Origin: GCA-2698665 sp038101125
GTDB lineage: Bacteria > Pseudomonadota > Gammaproteobacteria > GCA-002705445 > GCA-002716945
Assembly (NCBI GenBank): GCA_038101125.1
Contig: JAYNVZ010000006.1
Location: forward strand, 1 to 51,261
Direction of reading: 5' to 3'
Length of the DNA: 51,261 nucleotides
The translations under genes and the position numbers were made by a program. Below are positions 24,848-34,187 of this stretch, piece by piece. Under the pieces are notes generated by a model that searched no databases, had not been told where the DNA came from, and was given only the letters and a program-made list of their open reading frames with translations. Every line of letters begins with the position of its first letter. Positions within the stretch are counted from its first letter, which is position 1.

Positions 24848-25129
24848 ATGGATAAAAAAACAATTATTAAGATAGCAAACCTTGCCAAGCTTGAAATCAA
24901 AGACGATAAATTAGATGATATCGCGTCGAGTTTAGAAAAAATTCTGAATTTAGTTGATGAGATGAATGATGTAGATACTGATGACGTAACTCCTATGTCT
25001 CATCCATTAAATCTTAAACAAGAATTAAGAAAAGATGAGGTTAAAGAAGTAAACCAAAGAGATTTATTCCAGAAAGGCAATGAAAATACAGACAATGGAT
25101 ATTATAAGGTTCCAAAAATTATCGATTAA
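24848..25129 (+). CDS. gatC: Asp/Glu-tRNA amidotransferase subunit C
   Basis: A 93-residue GatC: TIIKIANLAKLEIKDDKLDD at the start, then LEKILNLVDEMNDVDTDDVTPMSHP, and the family ending NGYYKVPKIID. It stabilises the GatAB complex, which makes Gln-tRNA(Gln) and/or Asn-tRNA(Asn) from misacylated tRNAs. It begins two bases after prmC and is followed by gatA with a two-base gap. Confidence 0.95.
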   Translation: MDKKTIIKIANLAKLEIKDDKLDDIASSLEKILNLVDEMNDVDTDDVTPMSHPLNLKQELRKDEVKEVNQRDLFQKGNENTDNGYYKVPKIID

Positions 25130-25131
25130 TT

Positions 25132-26580
25132 ATGCATAATAAAACTGTTTCAGAACTAAAAAAAGCTATTGAAAAAAAAGAAGTTAGCTCCTTAGAGTTG
25201 ACCAGTCATTTTCTTGAGCGAATAAAGAGCAATGATCCAGAATTAAACTCCTTTATAACTCTGACCGAAGAGCATGCTATAGATAAGGCAAAAATTATAG
25301 ATAAAGAAATTTCAAAAGGTATCTTAAGGCCACTATCAGGCATACCTTTGGCACAAAAAGATATCTTTTGCACTAAAGATATTAAAACAACATGTGGATC
25401 AAAAATGCTAGATAACTTTATAAGCCCATATGATGCAACTGTGGTTGAAAAACTTAATGATGCTGGGATGGTTGTAGTAGGTAAAACAAATATGGATGAA
25501 TTCGCCATGGGATCTTCTAATGAAACAAGTTTTTTTGGTGACGTAAAAAATCCTTGGAATAAAGATTATGTTCCAGGAGGTTCGTCCGGCGGCTCTGCTG
25601 CAAGTGTATCAGCTAGACTGGTCCCATGCTCTACTGGAACTGATACCGGTGGATCTATCAGACAACCAGCATCGTTAACTGGTATCTGTGGGATTAAACC
25701 AACTTATGGAAGAGTCTCTAGGTTCGGGATGATAGCGTTTGCCTCTAGTCTAGATCAAGCTGGTGTTTTTACAAGAACTGCCGAAGACTCTGCAATTCTA
25801 TTAACACATATTTCAGGATTTGATCCAAAAGACTCAACTAGCTCAAAAAACCCAGTTCCTGATTACGCAGCTGATTGTGTAAAAAAGTTTAAATCACTAA
25901 CAATTGGCATCCCATCAGAATTTTTAGATGGTCTAGATGATAAGGTTCGAGAAGTTTTTGATGAGAATATTAGAATTTTAGAAAAGAATGGATGTAAATT
26001 TAAGAAAATTAGCCTGAAAAGTTCTAAGCTGGGTGTTTCAGCATATCAAGTGGTAGCTCCTGCTGAATGCTCTTCAAACCTATCAAGATATGACGGCGTC
26101 AGATTTGGATATCGAGCAAAAAATGTGAAGGATATTGAAGAACTGTATAAAAAATCAAGATCTGATGCTTTTGGGTCGGAAGTTAAAAGAAGAATTCTTA
26201 TAGGAACTTATGCATTGTCTGCAGGTTATTACGATGCATATTATTTAAAAGCACAAAAAATTAGAAAAATTATTTCGAATGAGTTTGAGTTCGCATTCAA
26301 AGAAGTTGATCTTATAATTGGTCCTACAACTCCCGATACTGCCTTTAAGTTAGGGGAAAAAACTAATGACCCTATAGCAATGTATTTATCAGATGTATTT
26401 ACTGTGAGCACTAACCTTGCTGGATTACCAGCAATGTCTATTCCTATGGGCTTTAAAAATGATCTGCCATTGGGTTTACAGATAATTGGTAATCACTTTG
26501 ATGAATCTAAAATTTTATCTTTAGCTCATCACTATCAAAATTTAACAGATTGGCATACTAAATCGCCACAGGAGAATTAA
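25132..26580 (+). CDS. gatA: Asp/Glu-tRNA amidotransferase subunit A
   Basis: GatA is the glutaminase of the GatCAB complex. The amidase signature includes the catalytic Lys in GIPLAQKDIFCT (about 66-77) and PGGSSGGSAASVSARLVPCS plus GTDTGGSIRQPASLTG (about 148-184), giving the Ser-cisSer-Lys triad. The 482-residue length is normal. It lies between gatC and gatB in one operon. Confidence 0.97.
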   Translation: MHNKTVSELKKAIEKKEVSSLELTSHFLERIKSNDPELNSFITLTEEHAIDKAKIIDKEISKGILRPLSGIPLAQKDIFCTKDIKTTCGSKMLDNFISPYDATVVEKLNDAGMVVVGKTNMDEFAMGSSNETSFFGDVKNPWNKDYVPGGSSGGSAASVSARLVPCSTGTDTGGSIRQPASLTGICGIKPTYGRVSRFGMIAFASSLDQAGVFTRTAEDSAILLTHISGFDPKDSTSSKNPVPDYAADCVKKFKSLTIGIPSEFLDGLDDKVREVFDENIRILEKNGCKFKKISLKSSKLGVSAYQVVAPAECSSNLSRYDGVRFGYRAKNVKDIEELYKKSRSDAFGSEVKRRILIGTYALSAGYYDAYYLKAQKIRKIISNEFEFAFKEVDLIIGPTTPDTAFKLGEKTNDPIAMYLSDVFTVSTNLAGLPAMSIPMGFKNDLPLGLQIIGNHFDESKILSLAHHYQNLTDWHTKSPQEN

Positions 26581-26585
26581 CAGAT

Positions 26586-28016
26586 ATGTGGGATCCGGTT
26601 ATAGGTCTAGAGATTCATGTTCAATTGAATACAAAAAGTAAAATTTTTTCTCCTGCTTCAACAGATTTTGGTTCTGATCAGAATACTCAAGCATGTGCAA
26701 TAGATCTAGGAATGCCCGGAGTCCTTCCTGTGTTAAATGAAGAAGCAGTCAAAATGGCTATAAAATTTGGTTTAGCTATTGGGGCAAATATTTCAGATAA
26801 TTCTATATTTGCTAGAAAAAACTATTTTTACCCTGATCTTCCAAAAGGGTATCAAATATCACAGTATGAGATACCAATAGTTGAAGGTGGAAGTATTGAT
26901 ATAATCAATGATGGACAGACAAAAACAATAAATATCACCAGAGCACACTTAGAGGAGGATGCTGGAAAATCCATACATGACCTTTATTCTAATGAGACAG
27001 CTATAGACCTCAATAGGGCTGGTACACCTTTAATAGAAATTGTATCTGAACCAGAAATGAAAAGTGCAGCTGAGGCAGTTCTATATCTAAAGACTATCCA
27101 TTCATTGGTGAGATATTTAGGCATTAGTGACGGTAATATGCAAGAGGGCTCCTTCAGATGTGATGCAAATGTCTCGCTAATGAAAAAGGGTTCTGATGTT
27201 TTAGGGACAAGGGCTGAAATAAAAAATATTAACTCATTTAAATTTGTAGAGAATGCTATAAATCATGAAATTCAAAGACAGTCTGATATTCTGGATAATG
27301 GTGATAACGTTAAACAAGAGACAAGACTATATGATCCATCTAAAGATGAAACTAGATCAATGAGATCTAAAGAAGAAGCAAATGACTACAGATACTTCCC
27401 TGATCCAGACTTATTGCCTGTATCTATTACACCTGAGTTAATTGAAGATATTAAATCTAATATGCCAGAGCTTCCATCAGTAAAGAAAGATAGGTTTAAG
27501 GCTCAATATAAACTCAATGATTATGATATTGATATTCTAACTAGTAACAGAGAATTGTCTGAATATTTTGAAAAAACAATTGAAGGCACTAATCTTAATG
27601 CTAAGACAACGGCAAACTGGATAATTACAGAAGTTTTAGCTCTTGCTAACAAAAAAAATATCAAAGTTGAGGAATATCCAGTTAATTTTAAAAATCTTCA
27701 GAATCTTCTTTCAAATGTTCAAAGCGAAGTAATTTCTAGTAAGCAAGCTAAAGATGTATTTGAAAGAATGTGGAATAATGGCGAAGATGCTCAGCATATC
27801 ATTGAAAATGAAGGCATGCAGCAGATATCTGATACAGATGAATTAAATAAAATAGTTGATAATATTATTAAAAACAATTATAAAAGTGTAGAAGAGTACC
27901 GAAATGGTAAAGATAAATTATTAGGTTTTTTTGTCGGACAGGTAATGAAAGAAACAAAAGGCAAAGGAAATCCAAAACTTATAAATCAAATACTTAAGGG
28001 AAAATTGCAAAAATGA
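26586..28016 (+). CDS. gatB: Asp/Glu-tRNA amidotransferase subunit B
   Basis: GatB activates the misacylated tRNA and accepts ammonia from GatA. Signature segments are VIGLEIHVQLNTKSKIFSPA (about 5-24), FARKNYFYPDLPKGYQISQY (about 75-94), LEEDAGKSIHD and MQEGSFRCDANVSL (about 180-193). The YqeY-like tail domain occupies the last 150 residues. At 476 residues it is full length. Its stop overlaps the mreB start by four bases. Confidence 0.97.
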   Translation: MWDPVIGLEIHVQLNTKSKIFSPASTDFGSDQNTQACAIDLGMPGVLPVLNEEAVKMAIKFGLAIGANISDNSIFARKNYFYPDLPKGYQISQYEIPIVEGGSIDIINDGQTKTINITRAHLEEDAGKSIHDLYSNETAIDLNRAGTPLIEIVSEPEMKSAAEAVLYLKTIHSLVRYLGISDGNMQEGSFRCDANVSLMKKGSDVLGTRAEIKNINSFKFVENAINHEIQRQSDILDNGDNVKQETRLYDPSKDETRSMRSKEEANDYRYFPDPDLLPVSITPELIEDIKSNMPELPSVKKDRFKAQYKLNDYDIDILTSNRELSEYFEKTIEGTNLNAKTTANWIITEVLALANKKNIKVEEYPVNFKNLQNLLSNVQSEVISSKQAKDVFERMWNNGEDAQHIIENEGMQQISDTDELNKIVDNIIKNNYKSVEEYRNGKDKLLGFFVGQVMKETKGKGNPKLINQILKGKLQK

Positions 28017-29068
28017 TCGGTGATATATATAGAAAAATCAAAGGAACGTTCTCAACAGATCTCTCGATAGACTTAGGAACAGCTAACACACTAATATATG
28101 TCAAAGGCAGAGGTATTGTACTTGATGAACCCTCTGTTGTTGTTGTTCGAGATGAAAAAGGTTCAAGCGGTCGAAAAATAGAAGCTGTTGGTCTTGAAGC
28201 AAAAAAAATGCTAGGAAGAACCCCAACTGGACTACAAGCAATCAGACCTATGAAAGACGGTGTTATATCTGACTTTATGGTTTGTGAAAGAATGTTACAG
28301 CATTTTATTAGAAAAGTGCATGACAGCAAGTTTTTTAGACCTAGTCCGAGAGTATTAGTATGTGTGCCGTGTGGAGCAACACAAGTTGAAAGAAGAGCAA
28401 TAAAAGAATCTGCTTCAGGTGCTGGTGCGAGAATAGTACATTTAATTGATGAGCCAATGGCTGCTGCTGTTGGTGCTGGAATGCCAATCGATGAGGCTAG
28501 AGGGTACATGGTTTTAGATATTGGTGGCGGTACCTCAGAGGTTGCTACAATATCACTGAATGGGATTGTTTACTCTTCGTCTACTAGGATAGGTGGGGAC
28601 ACATTTGATGATCAAATAATTGCATATGTTAGAAGAAATTATGGATGTGTGATAGGTTACCCTACTGCAGAGAAAATAAAACATGAAATAGGTTGCGCAT
28701 ATCCGAGTAGTGATCTACTAGAAATTGAAGTTAAAGGAACAAATTTATCGGCAGGAGTACCTCAGTCATTTACTGTAAATAGTAATGAGATACTAGAAGC
28801 ACTTCAGGATTCGCTTCAAGGAATTATATCTGCAGTCAAAACGGCTTTAGAAGCAACCCCGCCTGAATTGGGAGCCGATATACATGAAAGAGGAATGGTT
28901 TTAACAGGTGGTGGAGCGTTATTAAGAGATCTTGATAAACTCATTACTGAAGAAACAGGCATGTATGTTATCGTTGCTGAAGACCCAATGAGCTGTGTAG
29001 CAAGAGGTGGCGGAAAAGTATTAGAAATAATTGATAAAGAGGGAAATGAATTCTTATCTGTTGACTAA
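28013..29068 (+). CDS. mreB: Rod-shape-determining protein MreB
   Basis: MreB is the bacterial actin that guides lateral wall synthesis. The 351-residue sequence shows the phosphate-1 loop SIDLGTANTLIYVKGRGIVL (about 18-37), PMKDGVISDF, LIDEPMAAAVGAGMPID, the phosphate-2 loop MVLDIGGGTSEVATISL (about 166-182) and the adenosine loop MVLTGGGALLRDLD. Start and length match the family. It overlaps gatB by four bases and is followed by mreC and mreD, so the shape genes appear transcribed together with gatCAB. Confidence 0.97.
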   Translation: MIGDIYRKIKGTFSTDLSIDLGTANTLIYVKGRGIVLDEPSVVVVRDEKGSSGRKIEAVGLEAKKMLGRTPTGLQAIRPMKDGVISDFMVCERMLQHFIRKVHDSKFFRPSPRVLVCVPCGATQVERRAIKESASGAGARIVHLIDEPMAAAVGAGMPIDEARGYMVLDIGGGTSEVATISLNGIVYSSSTRIGGDTFDDQIIAYVRRNYGCVIGYPTAEKIKHEIGCAYPSSDLLEIEVKGTNLSAGVPQSFTVNSNEILEALQDSLQGIISAVKTALEATPPELGADIHERGMVLTGGGALLRDLDKLITEETGMYVIVAEDPMSCVARGGGKVLEIIDKEGNEFLSVD

Positions 29069-29070
29069 TA

Positions 29071-29916
29071 ATGAATCGCTTTTCTCAAAAAAGTACAAAT
29101 CAATTCTACGTTTTTATTATATTGATACTTTTGTCTATTACTATTCTAGTACTTGATCATAGATATAATAAAATAACCCAGATTAGATCCACAATTAATG
29201 ACTTAGTTGTTTATCCAATTGAAAGATTATCAAGTTTACCTAAATTAATTTTAGAAGAGGCAATCAGAGAATCTAGTGATATAGAAAGTTTAGAGGAGAA
29301 GCTATCTTTGTTAAGAAAAGAGAATCTAGATTTGAAGATAAAACTACAAGAACTTGAATCTTTAAAAGGAGAAAACATTAGACTCAGAAAAATCACAAAA
29401 GAATCTAGTATTTTATCTAATAAACAAACTATTGTTAAGGTAATAAATACCTCTGCAAGCCCTACTAAAAAAGTCATACTAATCGACAAAGGGAAAAAGC
29501 ATGGAATATATCTTGGCCAAAACGTTATAGGCACAAATGGATTAGTAGGGCAAGTTATCGAAACAAATTCTTTGTCATCCAAAGTAATACTAATTACAGA
29601 ACCAACACATGATATACCTGGCCAAATTAATAGAACTGGACAAAAAGTAATAGTAAGCGGTTCTGGAAACAAAGAAAAGTTAATGATTAATTATGCGAAT
29701 ATAAATAGCGACATTGTGGTAGGAGATGTTATTTCTACCTCAGGGATTGCTAATAGATTCAAACCTAAGATCCCTATCGGGACAGTTACTAAAGTTGGAG
29801 ATAATTTAGATGCTGAGTTTAAAGAAGCAGAGATACAACCTTTTGAGTATCCAGAAAAGATGCCCGAGCTTATTTTAATATGGGACTACATGCCGAAGGA
29901 AAATATTAATGAGTAA
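29071..29916 (+). CDS. mreC: Rod-shape-determining protein MreC
   Basis: A 281-residue protein with one N-terminal membrane helix (about 10-27), a coiled-coil (about 68-112, containing LEEKLSLLRKENLDLKIKLQ) and two beta-barrel domains in the periplasm. Typical parts are DKGKKHGIYLGQNVIGTNGLVGQV and VVGDVISTSGIANRFKPKIPIG. It links MreB to the elongasome. It overlaps mreD by eight bases. Confidence 0.93.
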   Translation: MNRFSQKSTNQFYVFIILILLSITILVLDHRYNKITQIRSTINDLVVYPIERLSSLPKLILEEAIRESSDIESLEEKLSLLRKENLDLKIKLQELESLKGENIRLRKITKESSILSNKQTIVKVINTSASPTKKVILIDKGKKHGIYLGQNVIGTNGLVGQVIETNSLSSKVILITEPTHDIPGQINRTGQKVIVSGSGNKEKLMINYANINSDIVVGDVISTSGIANRFKPKIPIGTVTKVGDNLDAEFKEAEIQPFEYPEKMPELILIWDYMPKENINE

Positions 29917-30379
29917 ATTTTTCACCATATTTTTATCATTAATATTTTCGGTAATATTAACAATCAGTACTTTTCCCTTAGGATCATTCTCTCCTGATTG
30001 GACACAGCTTTTCCTTATATATTGGATATTAGCTGCACCCTTATCAATTGGGCTTCTTTCATCATGGATAGTTGGGCTGGTACTAGATGTAGTACTAGGA
30101 TCGACATTAGGGATAAATGCTCTAATGTATACTATTATATCTTATCTCGTTTTCAAGATTCACCATATAACAAGGTATATAACTGTTTTCCAACAATCAA
30201 TAGTCATCATAGCTATCTTGCTAATCAAATTCACGCTTGTCTTGTGGATTGATTCAATCTTGAGCATAAATAACTATAATATTTCTTTATACTGGAGCTG
30301 TTTAACTAGCGCATTGTGTTGGCCATTAATTTTTTATTCTCTTAGAGTGATAAGAAGGAAGTATAATATTTCTGAATGA
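29909..30379 (+). CDS. mreD: Rod-shape-determining protein MreD
   Basis: A 156-residue inner-membrane protein with five or six helices. PDWTQLFLIYWILAAP (about 29-44) and the glycine-rich WIVGLVLDVVLGSTLGINAL (about 58-77) are the recognised MreD features. It completes mreBCD. No rodA, mrdA or Maf gene follows; the next gene is rsmJ with a four-base overlap. Confidence 0.92.
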   Translation: MSKFFTIFLSLIFSVILTISTFPLGSFSPDWTQLFLIYWILAAPLSIGLLSSWIVGLVLDVVLGSTLGINALMYTIISYLVFKIHHITRYITVFQQSIVIIAILLIKFTLVLWIDSILSINNYNISLYWSCLTSALCWPLIFYSLRVIRRKYNISE

Positions 30380-31077
30380 AAATATTTTGTGATAAACCTA
30401 ACATTACTAAATGCACATTATTAAAGAATTCAATAGATATTGAGAAGGTTGACACAAATATTGAGTTACACCTTAAAAAAGACAAAATTTATATAATAAA
30501 CAAAAACTATAAAAATCCTGTAAAGATTATTGTTGATTTTAATGAAAAAGATTTTACAGAAAAAATGAATATGAGGCTAAAAGATAACAAAGACATTTTT
30601 CGTAAAGTTTTTTCTGATAAGAATTCTGACATTTTGGATGGCACAGCAGGTTTTGGTAGAGATGGAGTTTTATTAAATGCCATGGGACATAATGTGACGA
30701 TGGTTGAAAACAGTCCAATAGTTTCTCTATTATTAAATAATGGTTTAGAAAGATCAGATAATAAGATTAGGTTATTTCATGGTAATGTTTATGACTTTTT
30801 AAAACATAGTAAAAAAAGATATGACTATATATATTTAGACTTTATGTTTAATAAATTAAAAATAAATTCTCTTTCATCAAAATATGATGAAACTTTGAAG
30901 CTAATTGCATTTATTGATAACAATAAAAAAGAAATTGTTGAGATTGCCAAAAAATACTGTAAAAAGAAAGTTATCGTGAAGGAACCAAGCAATTCTATTT
31001 CATCTCTACCAAAACCAAATCATATAATTAAGACCAAGCTCATTTCATATAATGTATACTTAAGTCATGATGCATAA
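30376..31077 (+). CDS. rsmJ: 16S rRNA (guanine-1516-N2)-methyltransferase RsmJ
   Basis: A 233-residue methyltransferase with DGTAGFGRDGVLLNAMGHNV (about 88-107), VENSPIVSLLLNNGLERS (about 112-129) and YIYLDFMFNKLK (about 155-166), matching the RsmJ pattern DxTAGLGRD…YLDPMF. It modifies G1516 in helix 45 of 16S rRNA. The N-terminal 80 residues are poorly conserved, and LDFMF replaces the usual LDPMF. It overlaps mreD by four bases and the next gene by 11. Confidence 0.85.
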   Translation: MKIFCDKPNITKCTLLKNSIDIEKVDTNIELHLKKDKIYIINKNYKNPVKIIVDFNEKDFTEKMNMRLKDNKDIFRKVFSDKNSDILDGTAGFGRDGVLLNAMGHNVTMVENSPIVSLLLNNGLERSDNKIRLFHGNVYDFLKHSKKRYDYIYLDFMFNKLKINSLSSKYDETLKLIAFIDNNKKEIVEIAKKYCKKKVIVKEPSNSISSLPKPNHIIKTKLISYNVYLSHDA

Positions 31078-31519
31078 TTTGCAAAATATTATTTCAAGTA
31101 TGGTGGCAGATGATAATACACATAGTCTACTTGCTGAAAATAATGGTGATGATATTTCAAAAATCTTAAATGAAAGAAAGTTGTCTTATAGCTTGATTAA
31201 AGTTAGCGATTATGATGTTCAGGGAGATTTACTAATACTTTTTTTAAAAGACAAAACACTGATAGACTCATATGATGATATTGGCAGGATGACACATAAT
31301 TTTCCAGAAAGATTTACAATAATACGTAAACTTAATACTCAAGACTATATAACTGATACACATAATATGCTCATGTCTTTAGGGTTTAAAATGATATTTA
31401 AATCAAATGAGAATAATTTATTTTATTTTTTTTATGCTTATAATATAAGTAGTTATAAAAATATACCTGATTGGCTGAACAGTGACAATTGGGCCAATCC
31501 AGAATTATGGGAGAAATGA
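31067..31519 (+). CDS. DUF6231-like conserved hypothetical protein
   Basis: A 150-residue soluble protein without recognisable catalytic motifs. The C-terminal PDWLNSDNWANPELWEK resembles the conserved end of the gammaproteobacterial DUF6231 family as I remember it, but this is a memory-based match. The second ATG (codon 2, 31070) could also be the start. It lies between rsmJ (11-base overlap) and ibaG (one base gap), so it is translated with them. No function is proposed. Confidence 0.6.
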   Translation: MMHNLQNIISSMVADDNTHSLLAENNGDDISKILNERKLSYSLIKVSDYDVQGDLLILFLKDKTLIDSYDDIGRMTHNFPERFTIIRKLNTQDYITDTHNMLMSLGFKMIFKSNENNLFYFFYAYNISSYKNIPDWLNSDNWANPELWEK

Positions 31520-31520
31520 A

Positions 31521-31748
31521 ATGGAAGAAACTATTAAAAAGATTTTAACTGATAATATAAGCGACTCAAAAGTTCATGTGGAAGGAAGTGATGCTAAATT
31601 CACTGTAAAAGTTGTGAGCGATATATTTTTAGATAAATCGATTATCGATAGACATAAAGTTGTATATTCTCTGCTAGATAAATATATAAAAACTGGGGAA
31701 ATCCATGCCCTAACAATAAAAGCCTCTACTACTAATGAGAGCAGATAA
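31521..31748 (+). CDS. ibaG: BolA/IbaG-family protein
   Basis: A 75-residue BolA-like protein: MEETIKKILTDNI at the start, VHVEGSDAKFTVKVVSDIFL in the middle and the IDRHKVVYSLLDKYIKTGEIHALTIKA core with the conserved His before the class II KH-like helix. Family members bind [2Fe-2S] clusters together with monothiol glutaredoxins and act in iron homeostasis. I chose ATG 31521; an upstream in-frame start at 31482 lies inside the preceding gene. Short size favours IbaG (YrbA) over BolA. It overlaps dinB by 14 bases. Confidence 0.88.
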   Translation: MEETIKKILTDNISDSKVHVEGSDAKFTVKVVSDIFLDKSIIDRHKVVYSLLDKYIKTGEIHALTIKASTTNESR

Positions 31749-32823
31749 ATTTAACAACATAAAATTTAACTACAAAAAAATTATTCATGTAGATATGGAC
31801 TGTTTCTATGCTTCGGTAGAAATAAGGGATAACCCACAATATATAAACAAACCTGTAGCTGTCGCTGGAAGCTCAGTGAGCAGAGGTGTTGTAACTACTT
31901 GTAATTATATAGCTAGAAAATTTGGTGTTAAATCTGCTATGCCATCTGTGACAGCAAAAAGACTTTGCCCTGAGATAATTTTTCTACCAGTTAACATGCA
32001 TAAATACAGAGATGTATCTCAGGAAGTTCATAAAATTTTTAGATGCTATACAAAAATAATTGAACCAGTATCCCTAGATGAGGCTTACTTAGATGTATCA
32101 GATTCTAAATACTGTGATGGTGATCCAGAAAAAATGGCACTACAAATACGCCAGAAGATTTCGGAAGACTTGGGGATAACAGCTTCAGCTGGAATTTCTT
32201 CAAACAAGTTTTTAGCAAAAATTGCAAGTGATTGGAATAAGCCAAATGGACAGTTTTATGTCTCTGATAGTGACATTGATGAGTTCGTTTTAAAAATACC
32301 GATAAGAAGCATACATGGCGTTGGTGAGAAAACAGAAAAGCTACTAAAAACAAAAAAAATAAATACATGTGAGGACCTACAGAAACTCAAAAGATATGAT
32401 CTTATTGAGATGTTAGGCAAATATGGAGATACATTGTACGAATTATGTAGAGGTATTGACGAAAGAGAAGTTAAGTCTGATAGAATCAGAAAAAGCTTAA
32501 GCGTTGAAGATACTTATGAAGAAGATCTGAAAGATTTTGAATCATGCTCTAATAAATTATCAGTCTTATACGAAGAATTATTAAAGAGAATAGATGATGG
32601 CAATTATAAAAATAAAAAAATTAAATCATGCTTTATCAAAATTAAATATAGTGATTTCAAATTAACTAGTTCACAAATATCATGCAATAATATGAGTTTT
32701 AATATTTTCCTTGAACTTTTGATCCAAAATAATATTAATAGAAACAAACCTATAAGGTTATTGGGGTTAGGCATAAATTTTAATAATGTAGATAAAAACC
32801 AATTAAATCTTGATATCTTTTAA
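31735..32823 (+). CDS. dinB: DNA polymerase IV (Y-family)
   Basis: A translesion polymerase of 362 residues. The catalytic acidic motifs are HVDMDCFYASVE (about 19-30) and VSLDEAYLDVS (about 112-122), followed by SAGISSNKFLAKIASDWNKPNG. The helix-hairpin-helix thumb starts at IRSIHGVGEKTEKLL. The C-terminus KNQLNLDIF looks like a beta-clamp-binding motif. It ends the long plus-strand run beginning at hemA. No LexA-like site stands out upstream, since the gene overlaps ibaG. Confidence 0.95.
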   Translation: MRADKFNNIKFNYKKIIHVDMDCFYASVEIRDNPQYINKPVAVAGSSVSRGVVTTCNYIARKFGVKSAMPSVTAKRLCPEIIFLPVNMHKYRDVSQEVHKIFRCYTKIIEPVSLDEAYLDVSDSKYCDGDPEKMALQIRQKISEDLGITASAGISSNKFLAKIASDWNKPNGQFYVSDSDIDEFVLKIPIRSIHGVGEKTEKLLKTKKINTCEDLQKLKRYDLIEMLGKYGDTLYELCRGIDEREVKSDRIRKSLSVEDTYEEDLKDFESCSNKLSVLYEELLKRIDDGNYKNKKIKSCFIKIKYSDFKLTSSQISCNNMSFNIFLELLIQNNINRNKPIRLLGLGINFNNVDKNQLNLDIF

Positions 32824-32887
32824 ATTAGACTAGTAATATAGCTAGATTTTTCTTATCATGAATGAATACTGAATTTTGGGGGAACTA

Positions 32888-34186
32888 ATGAAATTTGAAA
32901 CAATTGCGATCCATGGAGGTTATTCTCCTGAGACAACAACAAATGCTGTAGCTGTACCAATATATCAAACAGCGTCATATTCTTTTAGAGATACACAGCA
33001 TGGTGCTGACCTATTTGATCTAAAAGAAGCTGGTAACATTTATACAAGAATAATGAACCCAACATCTGATGTTCTTGAAAAACGTGTTGCTGCTATGGAA
33101 GGAGGTATTGGCGCACTTGCACTGGCATCTGGTTCTGCTGCTACAACTTATGCAATTATGACTATTTGTGAAGCTGGTGATAACATAATCAGTACTGGTA
33201 CATTATATGGTGGTACGTATACCCTATTTGCTCATCAATTACCTAGATTCGGGGTTGAAGTTAAATTTGGTGAGCACAATAAAATAGATGATATGGCATC
33301 TTTGATAGATTCGAAAACCAAAGCTATTTTCTGTGAATCAATTGGTAATCCTGCAGCAAATGTCGTAGATATTCCTAAAATGGCAAAACTAGCACATGAT
33401 CATGGTATACCATTAATAGTTGACAATACTGTACCTTCTCCATATTTATTCCGACCAATAGAACATGGCGCAGATATCGTTGTTCACTCTTTAACTAAGT
33501 ATATGGGAGGGCATGGAACGACCATTGGAGGGATTATTGTAGATTCAGGTAAATTTCCTTGGGCGAAACATAAAAAAAGATTTAGTAGATTAAATACACC
33601 TGACCCATCATATCATGGTGTTGTTTATACAGAAGCAATGGGTGATGCAGCATTTATCGGTGCAGCAAGAGTTGTGCCTTTAAGAAACATGGGGGCTGCA
33701 ATTTCACCATTTAATAGCTTCCTTATTTTACAAGGCATTGAAAGTTTAGCTGTACGTATGGATAGACATTGTGAAAACGCTGTAAAAGTAGCAGATTTTT
33801 TACTTAAACATCCTAATGTATCCTGGGTTAACTATCCAGGGATTCCAAGTAGCCCAGATTATGAACTTGTTAAAAAACTAATGGGCGGCAAAGCTTCAAG
33901 TGTTTTAAGTTTCGGTATACAAGGCGGGAAGGCTAACGGTGCTAAATTTATTGATAATCTTGAGTTAATAGTGAGACTGGTAAATATAGGAGATGCCAAA
34001 TCATTAGCATGTCATCCTGCGTCAACAACGCATAGACAATTGTCTAAAAAAGAATTGAAGCTTGCAGGAGTTCCAGAGGATCTAGTTAGGCTTTCTATAG
34101 GTATAGAAAACTCAGATGACATTATCAATGATATCAGTCAAGCATTGAGTGGTGTTTTTGGTAAAACTAAGAAGAAAAATAAATAA
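32888..34186 (+). CDS. metY: O-acetylhomoserine aminocarboxypropyltransferase/cysteine synthase
   Basis: A PLP enzyme of the Cys/Met metabolism family, 432 residues, long enough for the O-acetylhomoserine sulfhydrylase (MetY) branch rather than MetB/MetC (about 380). Key segments are FETIAIHGGYSPE at the start, YTRIMNPTSDVLEKRVAAMEGG, LASGSAATTYAIMT and the PLP-lysine site VHSLTKYMGGHGTTIGGIIV. The ATG at 32888 follows a strong GGGGGAA, which decides it over ATG 32876. It makes homocysteine directly from sulfide. It converges with thiC with a one-base gap. Confidence 0.94.
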   Translation: MKFETIAIHGGYSPETTTNAVAVPIYQTASYSFRDTQHGADLFDLKEAGNIYTRIMNPTSDVLEKRVAAMEGGIGALALASGSAATTYAIMTICEAGDNIISTGTLYGGTYTLFAHQLPRFGVEVKFGEHNKIDDMASLIDSKTKAIFCESIGNPAANVVDIPKMAKLAHDHGIPLIVDNTVPSPYLFRPIEHGADIVVHSLTKYMGGHGTTIGGIIVDSGKFPWAKHKKRFSRLNTPDPSYHGVVYTEAMGDAAFIGAARVVPLRNMGAAISPFNSFLILQGIESLAVRMDRHCENAVKVADFLLKHPNVSWVNYPGIPSSPDYELVKKLMGGKASSVLSFGIQGGKANGAKFIDNLELIVRLVNIGDAKSLACHPASTTHRQLSKKELKLAGVPEDLVRLSIGIENSDDIINDISQALSGVFGKTKKKNK

Positions 34187-34187
34187 A

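Noticed and set aside
29211..29672. 153-residue minus-strand ORF inside mreC
   Set aside because: It is the antisense of a clear mreC, with no recognisable motif; the same holds for the 171-residue antisense ORF at 27994-28509 over mreB and the 143-residue one at 49898-50329 over groEL.
32824..32887. SAM riboswitch before metY
   Set aside because: The 64-base interval between dinB and metY has no stem-rich aptamer; only a strong Shine-Dalgarno is visible.
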